The notes under the pieces were generated by a model, which saw nothing but the letters and a program-made list of their open reading frames with translations, had not been told where the DNA came from and searched no databases. A program made the translations under genes and the position numbers. A stretch of 7,481 nucleotides of DNA from assembly GCA_007127395.1 (NCBI GenBank), contig SKZL01000296.1:1-7481 (forward strand). Direction: 5' to 3'. Of the stretch, positions 1 through 7,430 are shown piece after piece (within the stretch, counting starts at the first letter, position 1; every line of letters begins with the position of its first letter). The DNA comes from Balneolaceae bacterium (GTDB lineage Bacteria > Bacteroidota > Rhodothermia > Balneolales > Balneolaceae).

Positions 1-722
1 ACCCTTTTGTAACTGTTGATCTTCTTATAAAGGTTAAGATTTTCAGAAAGCCCGATCAGAATCAATGGATTCATGCTCTTTTTCAAGAGTGCGGTGATCT
101 CTTTCTCTACTTCGCGATAGAAGCTTTCCACGACCACCATTTTATCTTCCTCATTGGCGTTATGACCGAAGTACATTGCCTTTTGGCCACGTGAGCCCGA
201 ATGAAACTGAAGTTGTTTCTCGGGATCCACTTCAAGATAATCATCGATGGAGGTGGAGATATTATCCGGAGTGATATCTGATACTTCATTTCGGGTACAC
301 TGCAACAGGCGCAGTTTTTGCCGGCTTACCGCCAATATATTGAAGGTTCCGTCGAGACTGGTCATTGGCAGCAACGGAGTGATCAAAAAATGATCGTTTA
401 CATAGGCATGTTCTTCAATTTCATAAGGGAGTTTAAAAACTTTGAAAAAATTATCAGAGATATAGACAACGAGCCCCCTGTCGAGATGTGACCAGAAAAT
501 CGGTTTATCAAGAAGCTCCTTGGCAGATTTGAGAATTTTTTCGGAACTATTTTTTTTTGAATTTAGTGCCGTAATTTTTTCTGAGGCACGGGTTAACAGA
601 TTTTTAAATCGAATTGGATCTTGTTTTGATTCTTCTCCTTTTTTGTGGGTTGGGAGTGCAATGGTTAAGAAAAGTTCACCATCTTGATTAATCAGTTCAC
701 TAATTGTTTTTTCACTTACCAT
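1..722 (-). CDS. baeRF-family (bacterial archaeo-eukaryotic release factor-like) protein, 3' end cut off by the window
   Basis: The minus strand is open from ATG at 722 to the left edge: 240 full codons and no stop. An AGGA lies 9 nt before the ATG, the best Shine-Dalgarno-like match of any gene here. The protein begins MVSEKTISEL and has the hallmarks I associate with baeRF proteins: a beta-strand followed by ALPTH (residues 22-26), then RFKNLL (38-43), a charged helix, FWSHLDRGLVVY (76-87), FFKVFKLP (92-99), ITPLLPM and DGTFNILAVS (114-133), LRLLQCTR (137-144) and FGHN (185-188). The last visible part, about 195-240, ends in ILIGLSENLNLYKKI, as in the middle domain of these proteins. Full-length relatives are about 370-390 residues as I recall, so roughly a third is missing. 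The family is related to the eRF1/Pelota fold and has been proposed to act in ribosome rescue; that function is inference here. No signal peptide or membrane segment is seen. The exact baeRF subfamily cannot be told by eye. Confidence 0.8.
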   Translation of the reverse strand, partial: MVSEKTISELINQDGELFLTIALPTHKKGEESKQDPIRFKNLLTRASEKITALNSKKNSSEKILKSAKELLDKPIFWSHLDRGLVVYISDNFFKVFKLPYEIEEHAYVNDHFLITPLLPMTSLDGTFNILAVSRQKLRLLQCTRNEVSDITPDNISTSIDDYLEVDPEKQLQFHSGSRGQKAMYFGHNANEEDKMVVVESFYREVEKEITALLKKSMNPLILIGLSENLNLYKKINSYKR

Positions 723-759
723 CCTAATTAGTCCTGTTAAATTAATGTTATGATGTGCT

Positions 760-789
760 ACTATATAAAATAAATAAAACTAGGCTCAA
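760..789 (-). promoter_or_regulatory. Candidate sigma70-type promoter for the baeRF-family gene
   Basis: Read on the minus strand, TTGAGC (789-784) and TATAGT (765-760) are separated by 18 nt in an AT-rich stretch, about 40 nt before the baeRF start codon. The match to TTGACA/TATAAT is 4/6 and 5/6. Position and spacing are sensible. However, the phylum may use a different consensus (TTG and TAnnTTTG in Bacteroidota), so this is only a candidate. For the divergent transporter gene, the only promoter-like element I see is CATAAT at 848-853, with no good -35 partner. Confidence 0.3.
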
Positions 790-876
790 AAGGTTCCGTA
801 AACTTTTTATCTGATTGGAATTCAGGATCTTTGTCCCGATTTTAACCCATAATTTTTCTGTCAAACGATACTGTTT

Positions 877-2142
877 ATGAAGGAAAAGATCTCTTGGGAA
901 GGGATACGCAAAAGCATGGGCCCCGGATTGATCATGGCTGCTGCTGCGATTGGAGTTTCACATTTGGTGCAATCTACACGTGCCGGGGCAGAGTTTGGGT
1001 TTGCATTGGTTTGGGCGGTTATCCTGGCAAATCTGTTTAAATACCCTTTTTTGGAGTATGGTCCCCGTTATGCCCTGGCAACAGGCAAGAATATGATTCA
1101 GGGTTATGCCAAAATGGGCAAATTGCCACTATGGATATTTATCATCTTTACCGTTTCCACCATGTTTGCTGTTCATGCAGCAGTTACGATTGTGACTGCA
1201 AGCCTGGCCGGTAACCTGACCGGCATCGAGCTCTCCATTCCCGGCTGGAGCGGAATTATTTTGGGTCTATCCATTCTCGAGCTGATCAAAAATACCTATT
1301 CACTTCTGGATATTGCGATCAAAATATTGATGGTGATTCTGGCAGTCACGACACTGATAGCGATGGTGATTGCGATTATCAATGTGGAGGTTCAGCCGCA
1401 ACCCACCCTTCTTTCGCCTGATCTGTGGACGGTTTCAGGAGTGGCATTTCTGATCGCACTGATGGGCTGGATGCCAATTCCGATCGACGCATCAGCCTGG
1501 CAATCGATATGGTCTGTAGAGCGGATGAAACAGACCGGCTATAAGCCCAAACTGAATGAAGTACTCTTTGATTTTAATCTTGGTTATATCGGTGCAGCAC
1601 TGATTGCACTTGCATTTCTGACCCTGGGAGCGCTCGTGATGTATGGGTCAGGCGAGGAGTTTGCCACCAGCGCAGCCGGCTTTTCCAATCAGCTGATACA
1701 GCTCTATACAACGGCGCTGGGCGAATGGACCTATTACCTGATCGTTCTCTGTGCTTTTACCACGATGTTCACAACCACACTCACCATTACCGACACCTAT
1801 CCAAGAATTATGACCCATTTTCTTTTCATTAGAAAAAGTGAAGAGGTATTTCAATCCAAATCGACGCCTTATTATGCCTGGCTTCTGGTTGGTATTAGCG
1901 CCGGTACACTTTTACTGCTCTTCTTTTTCAGTGATCATTTTCGCCTTCTGATAGATATTGCAACAACAATGTCATTTTTGATCGCCCCGGTACTTGCGTT
2001 CATGAATCATAAACTCATTCACCAGCCTGAAGTGCCTGAGGAGTATCGTCCGCCACGATGGCTCTACTGGCTGAGTATTTCAGGGATTACATTTCTGACA
2101 ATTTTTGCATTAATTTATCTCTACTGGATGCTCCTTAATTGA
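877..2142 (+). CDS. Nramp-family (APC/LeuT-fold) inner-membrane transporter with non-canonical metal site
   Basis: The 421-residue protein has about 11 hydrophobic segments (near residues 16-33, 40-60, 84-110, 121-137, 143-169, 186-212, 235-256, 283-308, 332-352, 356-376 and 396-419), the usual Nramp number. The N-terminus matches Nramp: GPGLIMAAAAIG, followed by RAGAEFGF (35-42), which aligns with the classical 'QAGAxFGY' after TM1. The TM1 metal-binding DPGN is replaced by GVSH (26-29). In TM6 the AxxMPH motif reads MGWMPI (196-201), so the Met is kept (M199) but the His is lost; an acidic D204 follows. Manganese/iron transport therefore cannot be assumed, and the substrate is unknown. The start is fixed by an in-frame TAA at 850-852, with ATG 877 the first start after it; there is no Shine-Dalgarno sequence. 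The gene is divergent from the baeRF gene and lies 65 bp before the outer-membrane protein gene on the same strand, so co-transcription is possible. Automatic annotation would likely say 'Nramp family divalent metal transporter'. Confidence 0.85.
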   Translation: MKEKISWEGIRKSMGPGLIMAAAAIGVSHLVQSTRAGAEFGFALVWAVILANLFKYPFLEYGPRYALATGKNMIQGYAKMGKLPLWIFIIFTVSTMFAVHAAVTIVTASLAGNLTGIELSIPGWSGIILGLSILELIKNTYSLLDIAIKILMVILAVTTLIAMVIAIINVEVQPQPTLLSPDLWTVSGVAFLIALMGWMPIPIDASAWQSIWSVERMKQTGYKPKLNEVLFDFNLGYIGAALIALAFLTLGALVMYGSGEEFATSAAGFSNQLIQLYTTALGEWTYYLIVLCAFTTMFTTTLTITDTYPRIMTHFLFIRKSEEVFQSKSTPYYAWLLVGISAGTLLLLFFFSDHFRLLIDIATTMSFLIAPVLAFMNHKLIHQPEVPEEYRPPRWLYWLSISGITFLTIFALIYLYWMLLN

Positions 2143-2207
2143 CCTGCTTGTTGTAAACTGTGGAAGGGCCATTCAAGTAATTCTATCTAATTTGATCCAT
2201 ATATGCC

Positions 2208-5135
2208 ATGACGCGTAGTTGTCTTTCTTTATTTTCAATACTGTTCGCATTTATGCTGATTGTGCCGTCTCAAGTTCATGCACAGCTTTATCAGACACAA
2301 TATAGAGCCCCCGGACAAAACTGGATGGAGATCCGGAGTGATCGTTTCAGGGTGATCTACCCGGAACGGTATGAACAGGAGGCGATCCGGTCGATGCATA
2401 TACTGGAGAGCGACTACAGGGATATCCAGAAACAGGTTGGAGGTTCACTCAGAAACTTCCCGGCCATCATCAATCCTGAAAATGACCGTTCGAACGGATT
2501 TGTCTCGCCGCTCAACTTCAGAACTGAAATAGAACTGGCTCCAATAATCGGTAAAACAATGAACCCCCGTTCAGGCGACTGGCTGGAGCTGGTACTGCCG
2601 CATGAGCTGGTGCATGCCCTTCATTTTAGTGTTAATCCATCATCATTCACATCGGCAATCGGCCTTTTTTCACCTGATTTGAGACGATCGGTTCACGCTG
2701 CAGCACCACTGGGAGTTTTTGAGGGAATTGCGGTTCATCATGAGAGTCACGGAACCATCGACGGTTCCGGCCGCGGGAATCATCCCTATTTCAAGAATCA
2801 GTTTCATACGACCATTGGAAGCAATGAACAGTGGTCGATGGGCCAACTTCTTCACACTACCGATTTTACACCTCCATTCGATCGCCACTATATCGGCGGT
2901 TATGAATTAACGCATTGGCTGTTTAATCGATACGGTGAAGATGTGATCCGCAAGACAATTGATTTTCACTACCGGTATCCATTCCTCGGCTATGGTGTGG
3001 CACTGCGTAAAACCACAGGAGAGTGGCCGAACCGGCTCTATGCAGAATTTAAGCAGACAACAGAATCGGCTGAGGAGGAGCGGCGAGAGGCAATCACAGG
3101 AAAAGGGGTGACGGCCGTTGAAGAGGTGATATTTCGTGCAAATTGTAAACGGCTGAACCGGCCACTCTGGACCGATGAAAATCAGGTGCTCTTTTATGCA
3201 AGATCCTGCAACCGGTCGCCGGGTTTCTATCAGTATGATATCCAAGACGGTTCAACCAACCAGATCAGTGAGGTTGTGATAGCATCGGATTATCATGTTT
3301 CGTTAACATCCGACAGAAACGCACTCTATTTCTCCAGATTGCATACAGATAAGCTTTACGACAATCTCTTTCGGGGCGACCTTCACCGTCTGGACCTGAA
3401 AAGTGGCAGGTCAGAAAGGCTCACAAGGCAAGCAAGGCTCTTCTCACCGGAGCGAATCAACGGGGAGCTTTATGCCAGGCAGGTAGACGCGAATGAGCTG
3501 AATCTGGTAAAAGTGGATCCTGAGAGTGGTGAGGTTTTGGTAACGTATTCAAAACCGGAAGAGTCGAGTGTTGTTCAAATTGCAGGAAATCCACACAGGG
3601 AAGGCCATGCGGCGGTTATTGGAAGGAGGAAAAGTGTTCAGGCAGTCTGGCTGACCGATTTAAGGAAGGCAATATCTGTGATGAATGATGAGCCGGTTAT
3701 TGTCTTCAGGGAGGGTTCGGTTTATGATCTCTCCTGGCACCCTGCAGAGGAGAAATTTCTCTTTACCTCAGACCACACCGGAGTAATGAATATTTATGAG
3801 TATGATTTGGAGGCAAATGAGGTGGTTCAGCTGACTGAGAGTCTCTTTAACGCATTTGAGGGCTCCTACTCACCCGATGGCGGCCGGATTGCGTTCATTG
3901 GGCAGGAGGGAACCGAGCAGAAGCTGTTCCTGATGAACCGGGCTGAGGCTGTCGAAAGGTTGGTTCCAAAATGGGAATGGGTGTATAGTGATGATATCGA
4001 TCAAATGTTTGCCAGGCCGCTGATGAACCGGGATCAGGAAGAGTTTGATGATTTGGAGGAGTGGGAATTTGAGCGATACAGGACGGGGATGGGGTGGCTC
4101 AAACCGCGTTATTGGACACCGGTTTATGAACAGTTTGTCGGGCGCGACCGGTTTGGGCTGAACTTCCAGAGCGTGGATGTGATGAGCAGCCAGAGGTATG
4201 ATATGGAGTTCAGTTATTATGCAGACAGGGCCTGGTACAGGGCTGAGTATGTGAACAAGCAGTTCTTTCCGGGGTTTCGCGCAGAGATCTTCAACAGCCC
4301 CAATTTTGTGAGTTTCTCAGCAGAGCAGAACGGGGATGAATTACGGATGGGGTATCTGCAGCAATCCAGGGGAGCTTCGTTGAAGATGCCGGTTCGATTA
4401 CGGCTCGAAAGTAACGCAAGGTTCAGTTCGGTTCTGTTTGAGCCGCAGTATTTCCTTAGTCAGATCCGGTTTTTGGATGCAGAGCAGACGCACCGGGAAG
4501 TTTCCGACTTTGGTACAAGGCACACGATCGGGATGCGATCTGTATTAAATATCGGAATCCGACAGTACATGCGGGATGTGCAGCCCAACAGTGGGCTGGT
4601 TCTGTTCGGTGAAGGGCGTTATGGGTTGAACAGCGATGAAATTCAAATTCGTGACAGGCAAGTGAATATCACTGCAAACCTGACTCAGCGTAAAGGTGTC
4701 AGGGTGGGTGTAGTCGGTTATGTGGCGCCACTGGCAAAGTGGAACCAGTCGCTGCGGATGATGCTTCAGGTTTATGATCAAACTGATATTCCGGTCTTTA
4801 ATGTCTTTTCCAATATTTCAGAACTATTCAGTGAATTGAGGCTGCCGGGCGGGAATCGGACCGGTATTCTGGATACACGGTACACCATTCCGTTAACCTA
4901 TCCGGATCAGGGCGGACTGCTGCTGCCGGCCTATCTATCCAATATCTATCTGGTGCTCTTTTCCCAGACAGTTGCGGATATGAACCATGAGGATTTGATT
5001 GAAGGATCAAGAAGTGTATATGGTTTGGGGGTCCGGTCGCGGTTCAGGTTGAGCAATCTTGCATTTGATGTCGGGGTGTCGATCGGGTGGGAGCCGACAA
5101 GGAATCAGTTTACCGGGATGTTTGGCACCTTTTGA
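2208..5135 (+). CDS. Secreted HExxH metallopeptidase / TolB-PD40 propeller / outer-membrane beta-barrel protein
   Basis: This 975-residue protein has an N-terminal signal peptide: basic start, hydrophobic residues 6-20, likely cut after VHA25 before Gln26. Cys5 lies before the hydrophobic core, so it is not a lipobox. Domain 1 (about 40-290) is a gluzincin-like metallopeptidase: HELVH at 132-136, then FEGIAVHHE at 171-179, where E172 is the probable third zinc ligand as in peptidase-MA-like families. Domain 2 (about 310-580) has beta-propeller repeats of the TolB/PD40 type; the clearest are SYSPDGGRIAFIG (553-565) and VYDLSWHPAEEKFLFTSD (505-522). Domain 3 (about 640-975) alternates polar and hydrophobic residues and ends in Phe, as outer-membrane barrels do; GGNRTGILDTRYTIPL (881-896) and the last 45 residues recall the end of Omp85/BamA barrels. 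It probably sits in the outer membrane, but which side the peptidase faces is unknown. The start is set by an in-frame TGA at 2193-2195; no Shine-Dalgarno sequence is seen. Substrate and role are unknown. Confidence 0.8.
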   Translation: MTRSCLSLFSILFAFMLIVPSQVHAQLYQTQYRAPGQNWMEIRSDRFRVIYPERYEQEAIRSMHILESDYRDIQKQVGGSLRNFPAIINPENDRSNGFVSPLNFRTEIELAPIIGKTMNPRSGDWLELVLPHELVHALHFSVNPSSFTSAIGLFSPDLRRSVHAAAPLGVFEGIAVHHESHGTIDGSGRGNHPYFKNQFHTTIGSNEQWSMGQLLHTTDFTPPFDRHYIGGYELTHWLFNRYGEDVIRKTIDFHYRYPFLGYGVALRKTTGEWPNRLYAEFKQTTESAEEERREAITGKGVTAVEEVIFRANCKRLNRPLWTDENQVLFYARSCNRSPGFYQYDIQDGSTNQISEVVIASDYHVSLTSDRNALYFSRLHTDKLYDNLFRGDLHRLDLKSGRSERLTRQARLFSPERINGELYARQVDANELNLVKVDPESGEVLVTYSKPEESSVVQIAGNPHREGHAAVIGRRKSVQAVWLTDLRKAISVMNDEPVIVFREGSVYDLSWHPAEEKFLFTSDHTGVMNIYEYDLEANEVVQLTESLFNAFEGSYSPDGGRIAFIGQEGTEQKLFLMNRAEAVERLVPKWEWVYSDDIDQMFARPLMNRDQEEFDDLEEWEFERYRTGMGWLKPRYWTPVYEQFVGRDRFGLNFQSVDVMSSQRYDMEFSYYADRAWYRAEYVNKQFFPGFRAEIFNSPNFVSFSAEQNGDELRMGYLQQSRGASLKMPVRLRLESNARFSSVLFEPQYFLSQIRFLDAEQTHREVSDFGTRHTIGMRSVLNIGIRQYMRDVQPNSGLVLFGEGRYGLNSDEIQIRDRQVNITANLTQRKGVRVGVVGYVAPLAKWNQSLRMMLQVYDQTDIPVFNVFSNISELFSELRLPGGNRTGILDTRYTIPLTYPDQGGLLLPAYLSNIYLVLFSQTVADMNHEDLIEGSRSVYGLGVRSRFRLSNLAFDVGVSIGWEPTRNQFTGMFGTF

Positions 5136-5375
5136 GGATGATCTGATCCGTTGTGTTGATGGAACCTCATGCCGGAAGAGTGAACCATCCAATTCGGTTC
5201 GGTAAATTGTGTGGGTTTGGCCTATTGGTATTGCAAGAACTGTGAAACGCCCCGCTCAATGGTAGGTTGAATGTGTTATGGGTGAAGGTTTTAGAAAACA
5301 ATAAAACTAATCAATAAATGATATAAAGAACAAAAGAGGGAATTGACGAAAACATTCTGAATCCGGAATTCACTC

Positions 5376-5404
5376 TATACATTTATCGGCTGTTTTTTTA
5401 TACT
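5376..5404 (+). promoter_or_regulatory. Candidate sigma70-type promoter upstream of recJ
   Basis: TATACA (5376-5381) and TATACT (5399-5404) are separated by exactly 17 nt, matching TTGACA at 4/6 and TATAAT at 5/6. They lie in the most AT-rich part of the intergenic region. Transcription would begin near 5411 and give recJ a leader of about 210 nt, which would include the hairpin at 5520-5537. The region is AT-rich, so chance matches are likely; a TAAAATTTG close to the Bacteroidota-type TAnnTTTG element also occurs just downstream (about 5413-5421). Confidence 0.3.
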
Positions 5405-5519
5405 AACTATAGTAAAATTTGTTCTGAATATATCAGGCCGTTCGCTGGGTCACAGCTTATAGTTAATATTTAGACAGAGCCGTTAAAATTGAGGCGAAGA
5501 AACAGCTTTAAGGTTTTTG

Positions 5520-5542
5520 AGTGCATCAACAGGCACTTTTTT
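5520..5542 (+). terminator. Weak terminator- or attenuator-like hairpin 77 nt before recJ
   Basis: AGTGC (5520-5524) pairs perfectly with GCACT (5533-5537) around the 8-nt loop ATCAACAG, followed directly by five T's (5538-5542). The stem is only 5 bp, weak for an intrinsic terminator. If functional, it would end a transcript of about 130 nt from the candidate promoter upstream, or attenuate recJ. It could equally be chance. Confidence 0.25.
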
Positions 5543-5619
5543 AGAAAGAATATATCCCCGGTATGATGGAGGTGAAGCTCCCTTACCTGTTCAAATGATA
5601 ACAAAACGGAACATAAAAG

Positions 5620-7329
5620 ATGTCTTACCGATGGGTATATTCAGAGACCCTGAGGGAGGAAGCTGTATCTGCGTTAGAGCAGCAGCTGAAAGTCCCCCGG
5701 GTGATTGCAAACTTACTGGCCTCGAGAGGGGTCACCGACCTCGCGAAGGCTAAAATATTTTTCAGGCCTGAGGAAGAAAAGCTACACGATCCTTTTTTGA
5801 TGAAAGATATGGAGGAGGCCTCATGCCGGCTCTCCACCGCCATTCGCAATCATGAAAAAGTGGTGATTTATGGGGATTATGATGTGGATGGCACCACTGC
5901 GGTTAGCATACTCCATCTTTTTCTGAAAAGTTTTGGCCTGAATGTGGAGTACTATATTCCGCACCGATTCAAGGAGGGATATGGTATCAATGAAGATGGG
6001 ATACGTTATGCAATTGAGCAGAAGGCAGGCCTGATCGTCTCTGTTGATTGTGGTATCACAGCCGTTGATGAGGCCGAATATATGAAAGAGCAGGGAATAG
6101 ACCTGATCATTTGTGACCATCATACGGTAGGTGACCGACTGCCCGATGCCTGTGCGGTTCTGGATCCCAAACGCCTGGATTGTGACTATCCATTTGATGG
6201 GCTCTCCGGTGCCGGGGTTGGGTTCAAGCTGATTCAGGGAACCATTCGAAAGTTGGGGTTGCCGGAAACTTTATCCGATCAGTATCTGGATCTGGTTGCG
6301 ATCTCTATCGCGTCTGATATTGTGCCGATTGTTGATGAGAACCGAATTATGATGAGGAGAGGGCTCAAGCAGATCAATACCAGTCCGAGGCCCGGTATAA
6401 AAGCATTGCTCGATCTGATTAAAACACCGCCGGGTTCTGTTACGACGACCAGTATTGTTTTTTCGATCGGCCCCAGAATCAATGCAGCCGGGCGTATGGG
6501 TGATGCCACAACGGCAGTGAAGCTGCTCATATCAGATCATGAAACCGATGCCGGCCGTTATGCTTCGCAGCTTGAGTCGATCAACATCGAAAGGCGAAGT
6601 ACTGATTCTGAAACGATGCTTCAGGCGAATGAATTGCTGGAGAGGGAGTTTGATCTGGATGACACCTCCGCGATGGTACTGCACCACCCCGATTGGCATC
6701 TGGGTGTGATCGGTATTGTGGCCTCCCGGCTTGTGGATGCGCATTACCGTCCGGCCATCATGCTGAGCACGGTTGAGGGGAAGATCAAAGGATCTGCGCG
6801 GTCGATCAAGGGGTTCAATATTTACAATGCGCTGAAAGAGTGTGAAGATCTGCTGGAGCAATTTGGCGGACACGAGTTTGCGGCCGGCCTCACGATGGAT
6901 CAAAGCAATCTGGAAGAGTTCCGGAAGCGGATGAATGATATTGCATGTGAGATGTTATCGGAGAACGATTTTCAGCCTGAGCTGGAGATTGCCACGGATC
7001 TGGACCTGGGGCACGTGAATACACGATTTTGGAAGCTGTTGAGCCAGTTTGAGCCATTCGGCCCGGGGAATCAGCGTCCTATCTTTGTGAGCCGCGATGT
7101 CCATGTACATGGGGTACCGACGATCGTGGGCAATGGCCATTTAAAGATGAAAATCCGGCAAAACGGATCAGCAATATTTGATGCGATCGGGTTCAATATG
7201 CATGAATATGAACCACAGCTTCGAAACAACAGGGATAAAAAAATTGATGTGGCATATGTGCTCGAGGAGAACTATTGGGCAGGCAAGAGGAGTATACAGA
7301 TGCGGTTGAGGGATATACATGTGGAGTGA
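5620..7329 (+). CDS. recJ: Single-stranded-DNA-specific 5'-3' exonuclease RecJ
   Basis: The 569-residue protein is near the usual RecJ length (E. coli about 577). DHH-family motifs appear in order: GDYDVDG (85-91, metal-binding Asp), VSVDCGI (141-147, D143), DHH (166-168), and ASDIVP (231-236, D233). They are followed by GPRINAAGRMGDA (284-296). The DHHA1 domain has HLGVIGIVASR (360-370), SARS (392-395) and GGHEFAAG (416-423). The last ~120 residues form the RecJ OB-like domain, with the typical FEPFGPGNQRPIF (477-489). All expected catalytic residues are present, so the enzyme should be active: it degrades single-stranded DNA from the 5' end with Mn/Mg in recombination (RecF pathway), mismatch and base-excision repair, and acts in the cytoplasm. 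The start is certain because an in-frame TAA lies at 5614-5616, just before ATG 5620. There is no Shine-Dalgarno sequence, and no repair gene is adjacent in this window. Confidence 0.97.
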   Translation: MSYRWVYSETLREEAVSALEQQLKVPRVIANLLASRGVTDLAKAKIFFRPEEEKLHDPFLMKDMEEASCRLSTAIRNHEKVVIYGDYDVDGTTAVSILHLFLKSFGLNVEYYIPHRFKEGYGINEDGIRYAIEQKAGLIVSVDCGITAVDEAEYMKEQGIDLIICDHHTVGDRLPDACAVLDPKRLDCDYPFDGLSGAGVGFKLIQGTIRKLGLPETLSDQYLDLVAISIASDIVPIVDENRIMMRRGLKQINTSPRPGIKALLDLIKTPPGSVTTTSIVFSIGPRINAAGRMGDATTAVKLLISDHETDAGRYASQLESINIERRSTDSETMLQANELLEREFDLDDTSAMVLHHPDWHLGVIGIVASRLVDAHYRPAIMLSTVEGKIKGSARSIKGFNIYNALKECEDLLEQFGGHEFAAGLTMDQSNLEEFRKRMNDIACEMLSENDFQPELEIATDLDLGHVNTRFWKLLSQFEPFGPGNQRPIFVSRDVHVHGVPTIVGNGHLKMKIRQNGSAIFDAIGFNMHEYEPQLRNNRDKKIDVAYVLEENYWAGKRSIQMRLRDIHVE

Positions 7330-7332
7330 AAA

Positions 7333-7363
7333 GGCAGAGGGCAGAGGGCAGACGGCAGAAGGC
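7333..7363. repeat. GGCAGAN heptanucleotide tandem repeat (four units plus partial)
   Basis: Starting three bases after the recJ stop codon, the units are GGCAGAG, GGCAGAG, GGCAGAC and GGCAGAA (7333-7360), then GGC. A lone GGCAGAA recurs at 7401-7407. Only the seventh base varies. A palindrome CCTCGAGG (7363-7370) abuts the array. Dispersed heptamer repeats of this type (on the other strand CTGCCNT-like) are known in several bacterial groups as short tandemly repeated repetitive sequences; copies elsewhere in this genome cannot be seen from here. On the minus strand they give spurious reading frames rich in Pro-Leu-Pro-Ser-Ala. Confidence 0.85.
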
Positions 7364-7430
7364 CTCGAGGGATCGGGACTGCGAACAGCACGCAGCAAAA
7401 GGCAGAAGAATAAACTAAGAGAACTGTCCT

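Larger units (their letters stand above)
5136..5619. other. 484-bp non-coding region between the outer-membrane protein gene and recJ
   Basis: I find no convincing gene, tRNA or long repeat here. The first 140 bases have mixed composition; about 5285-5420 is markedly AT-rich. No intrinsic terminator follows the upstream gene: TGAGG at its stop can pair with CCTCA near 5165 only across a large loop. Small structures are an AT-only-type hairpin GTTTTA/TAAAAC (5288-5293 with 5302-5307, 8-nt loop, no T-run), TGAAT/ATTCA around 5358-5372, and the palindrome ACTATAGT around 5407-5413. A promoter-like element (5376-5404) and a terminator-like hairpin (5520-5542) are listed separately. A TTG-started reading frame beginning at 5517 overlaps recJ and shows no family features. 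Confidence 0.6.

Noticed and set aside
107..289. Minus-strand frame of 60 codons
   Set aside because: It is out of frame within the baeRF gene, which reads through the same region with conserved motifs.
2208..2285. Lipoprotein signal in the outer-membrane protein, suggested by Cys5
   Set aside because: The Cys precedes the hydrophobic core, and there is no lipobox; a signal peptidase I site after VHA25 fits better.
2907..3245. Minus-strand reading frame of 112 codons inside the outer-membrane protein gene
   Set aside because: It is antisense to a coherent coding frame, with Cys- and His-rich composition typical of a shadow frame.
5133..5170. Terminator after the outer-membrane protein gene (TGAGG with CCTCA)
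   Set aside because: The stem is 5 bp with a loop of over 25 nt and no T-run follows.
5517..5753. TTG-started frame of 78 codons overlapping the recJ start
   Set aside because: It has a rare start codon and no Shine-Dalgarno sequence, and more than half overlaps recJ in another frame with no family signature.
6532..6903. Minus-strand reading frame of 123 codons inside recJ
   Set aside because: It lies wholly antisense to the conserved DHHA1 region and has no recognisable domain.
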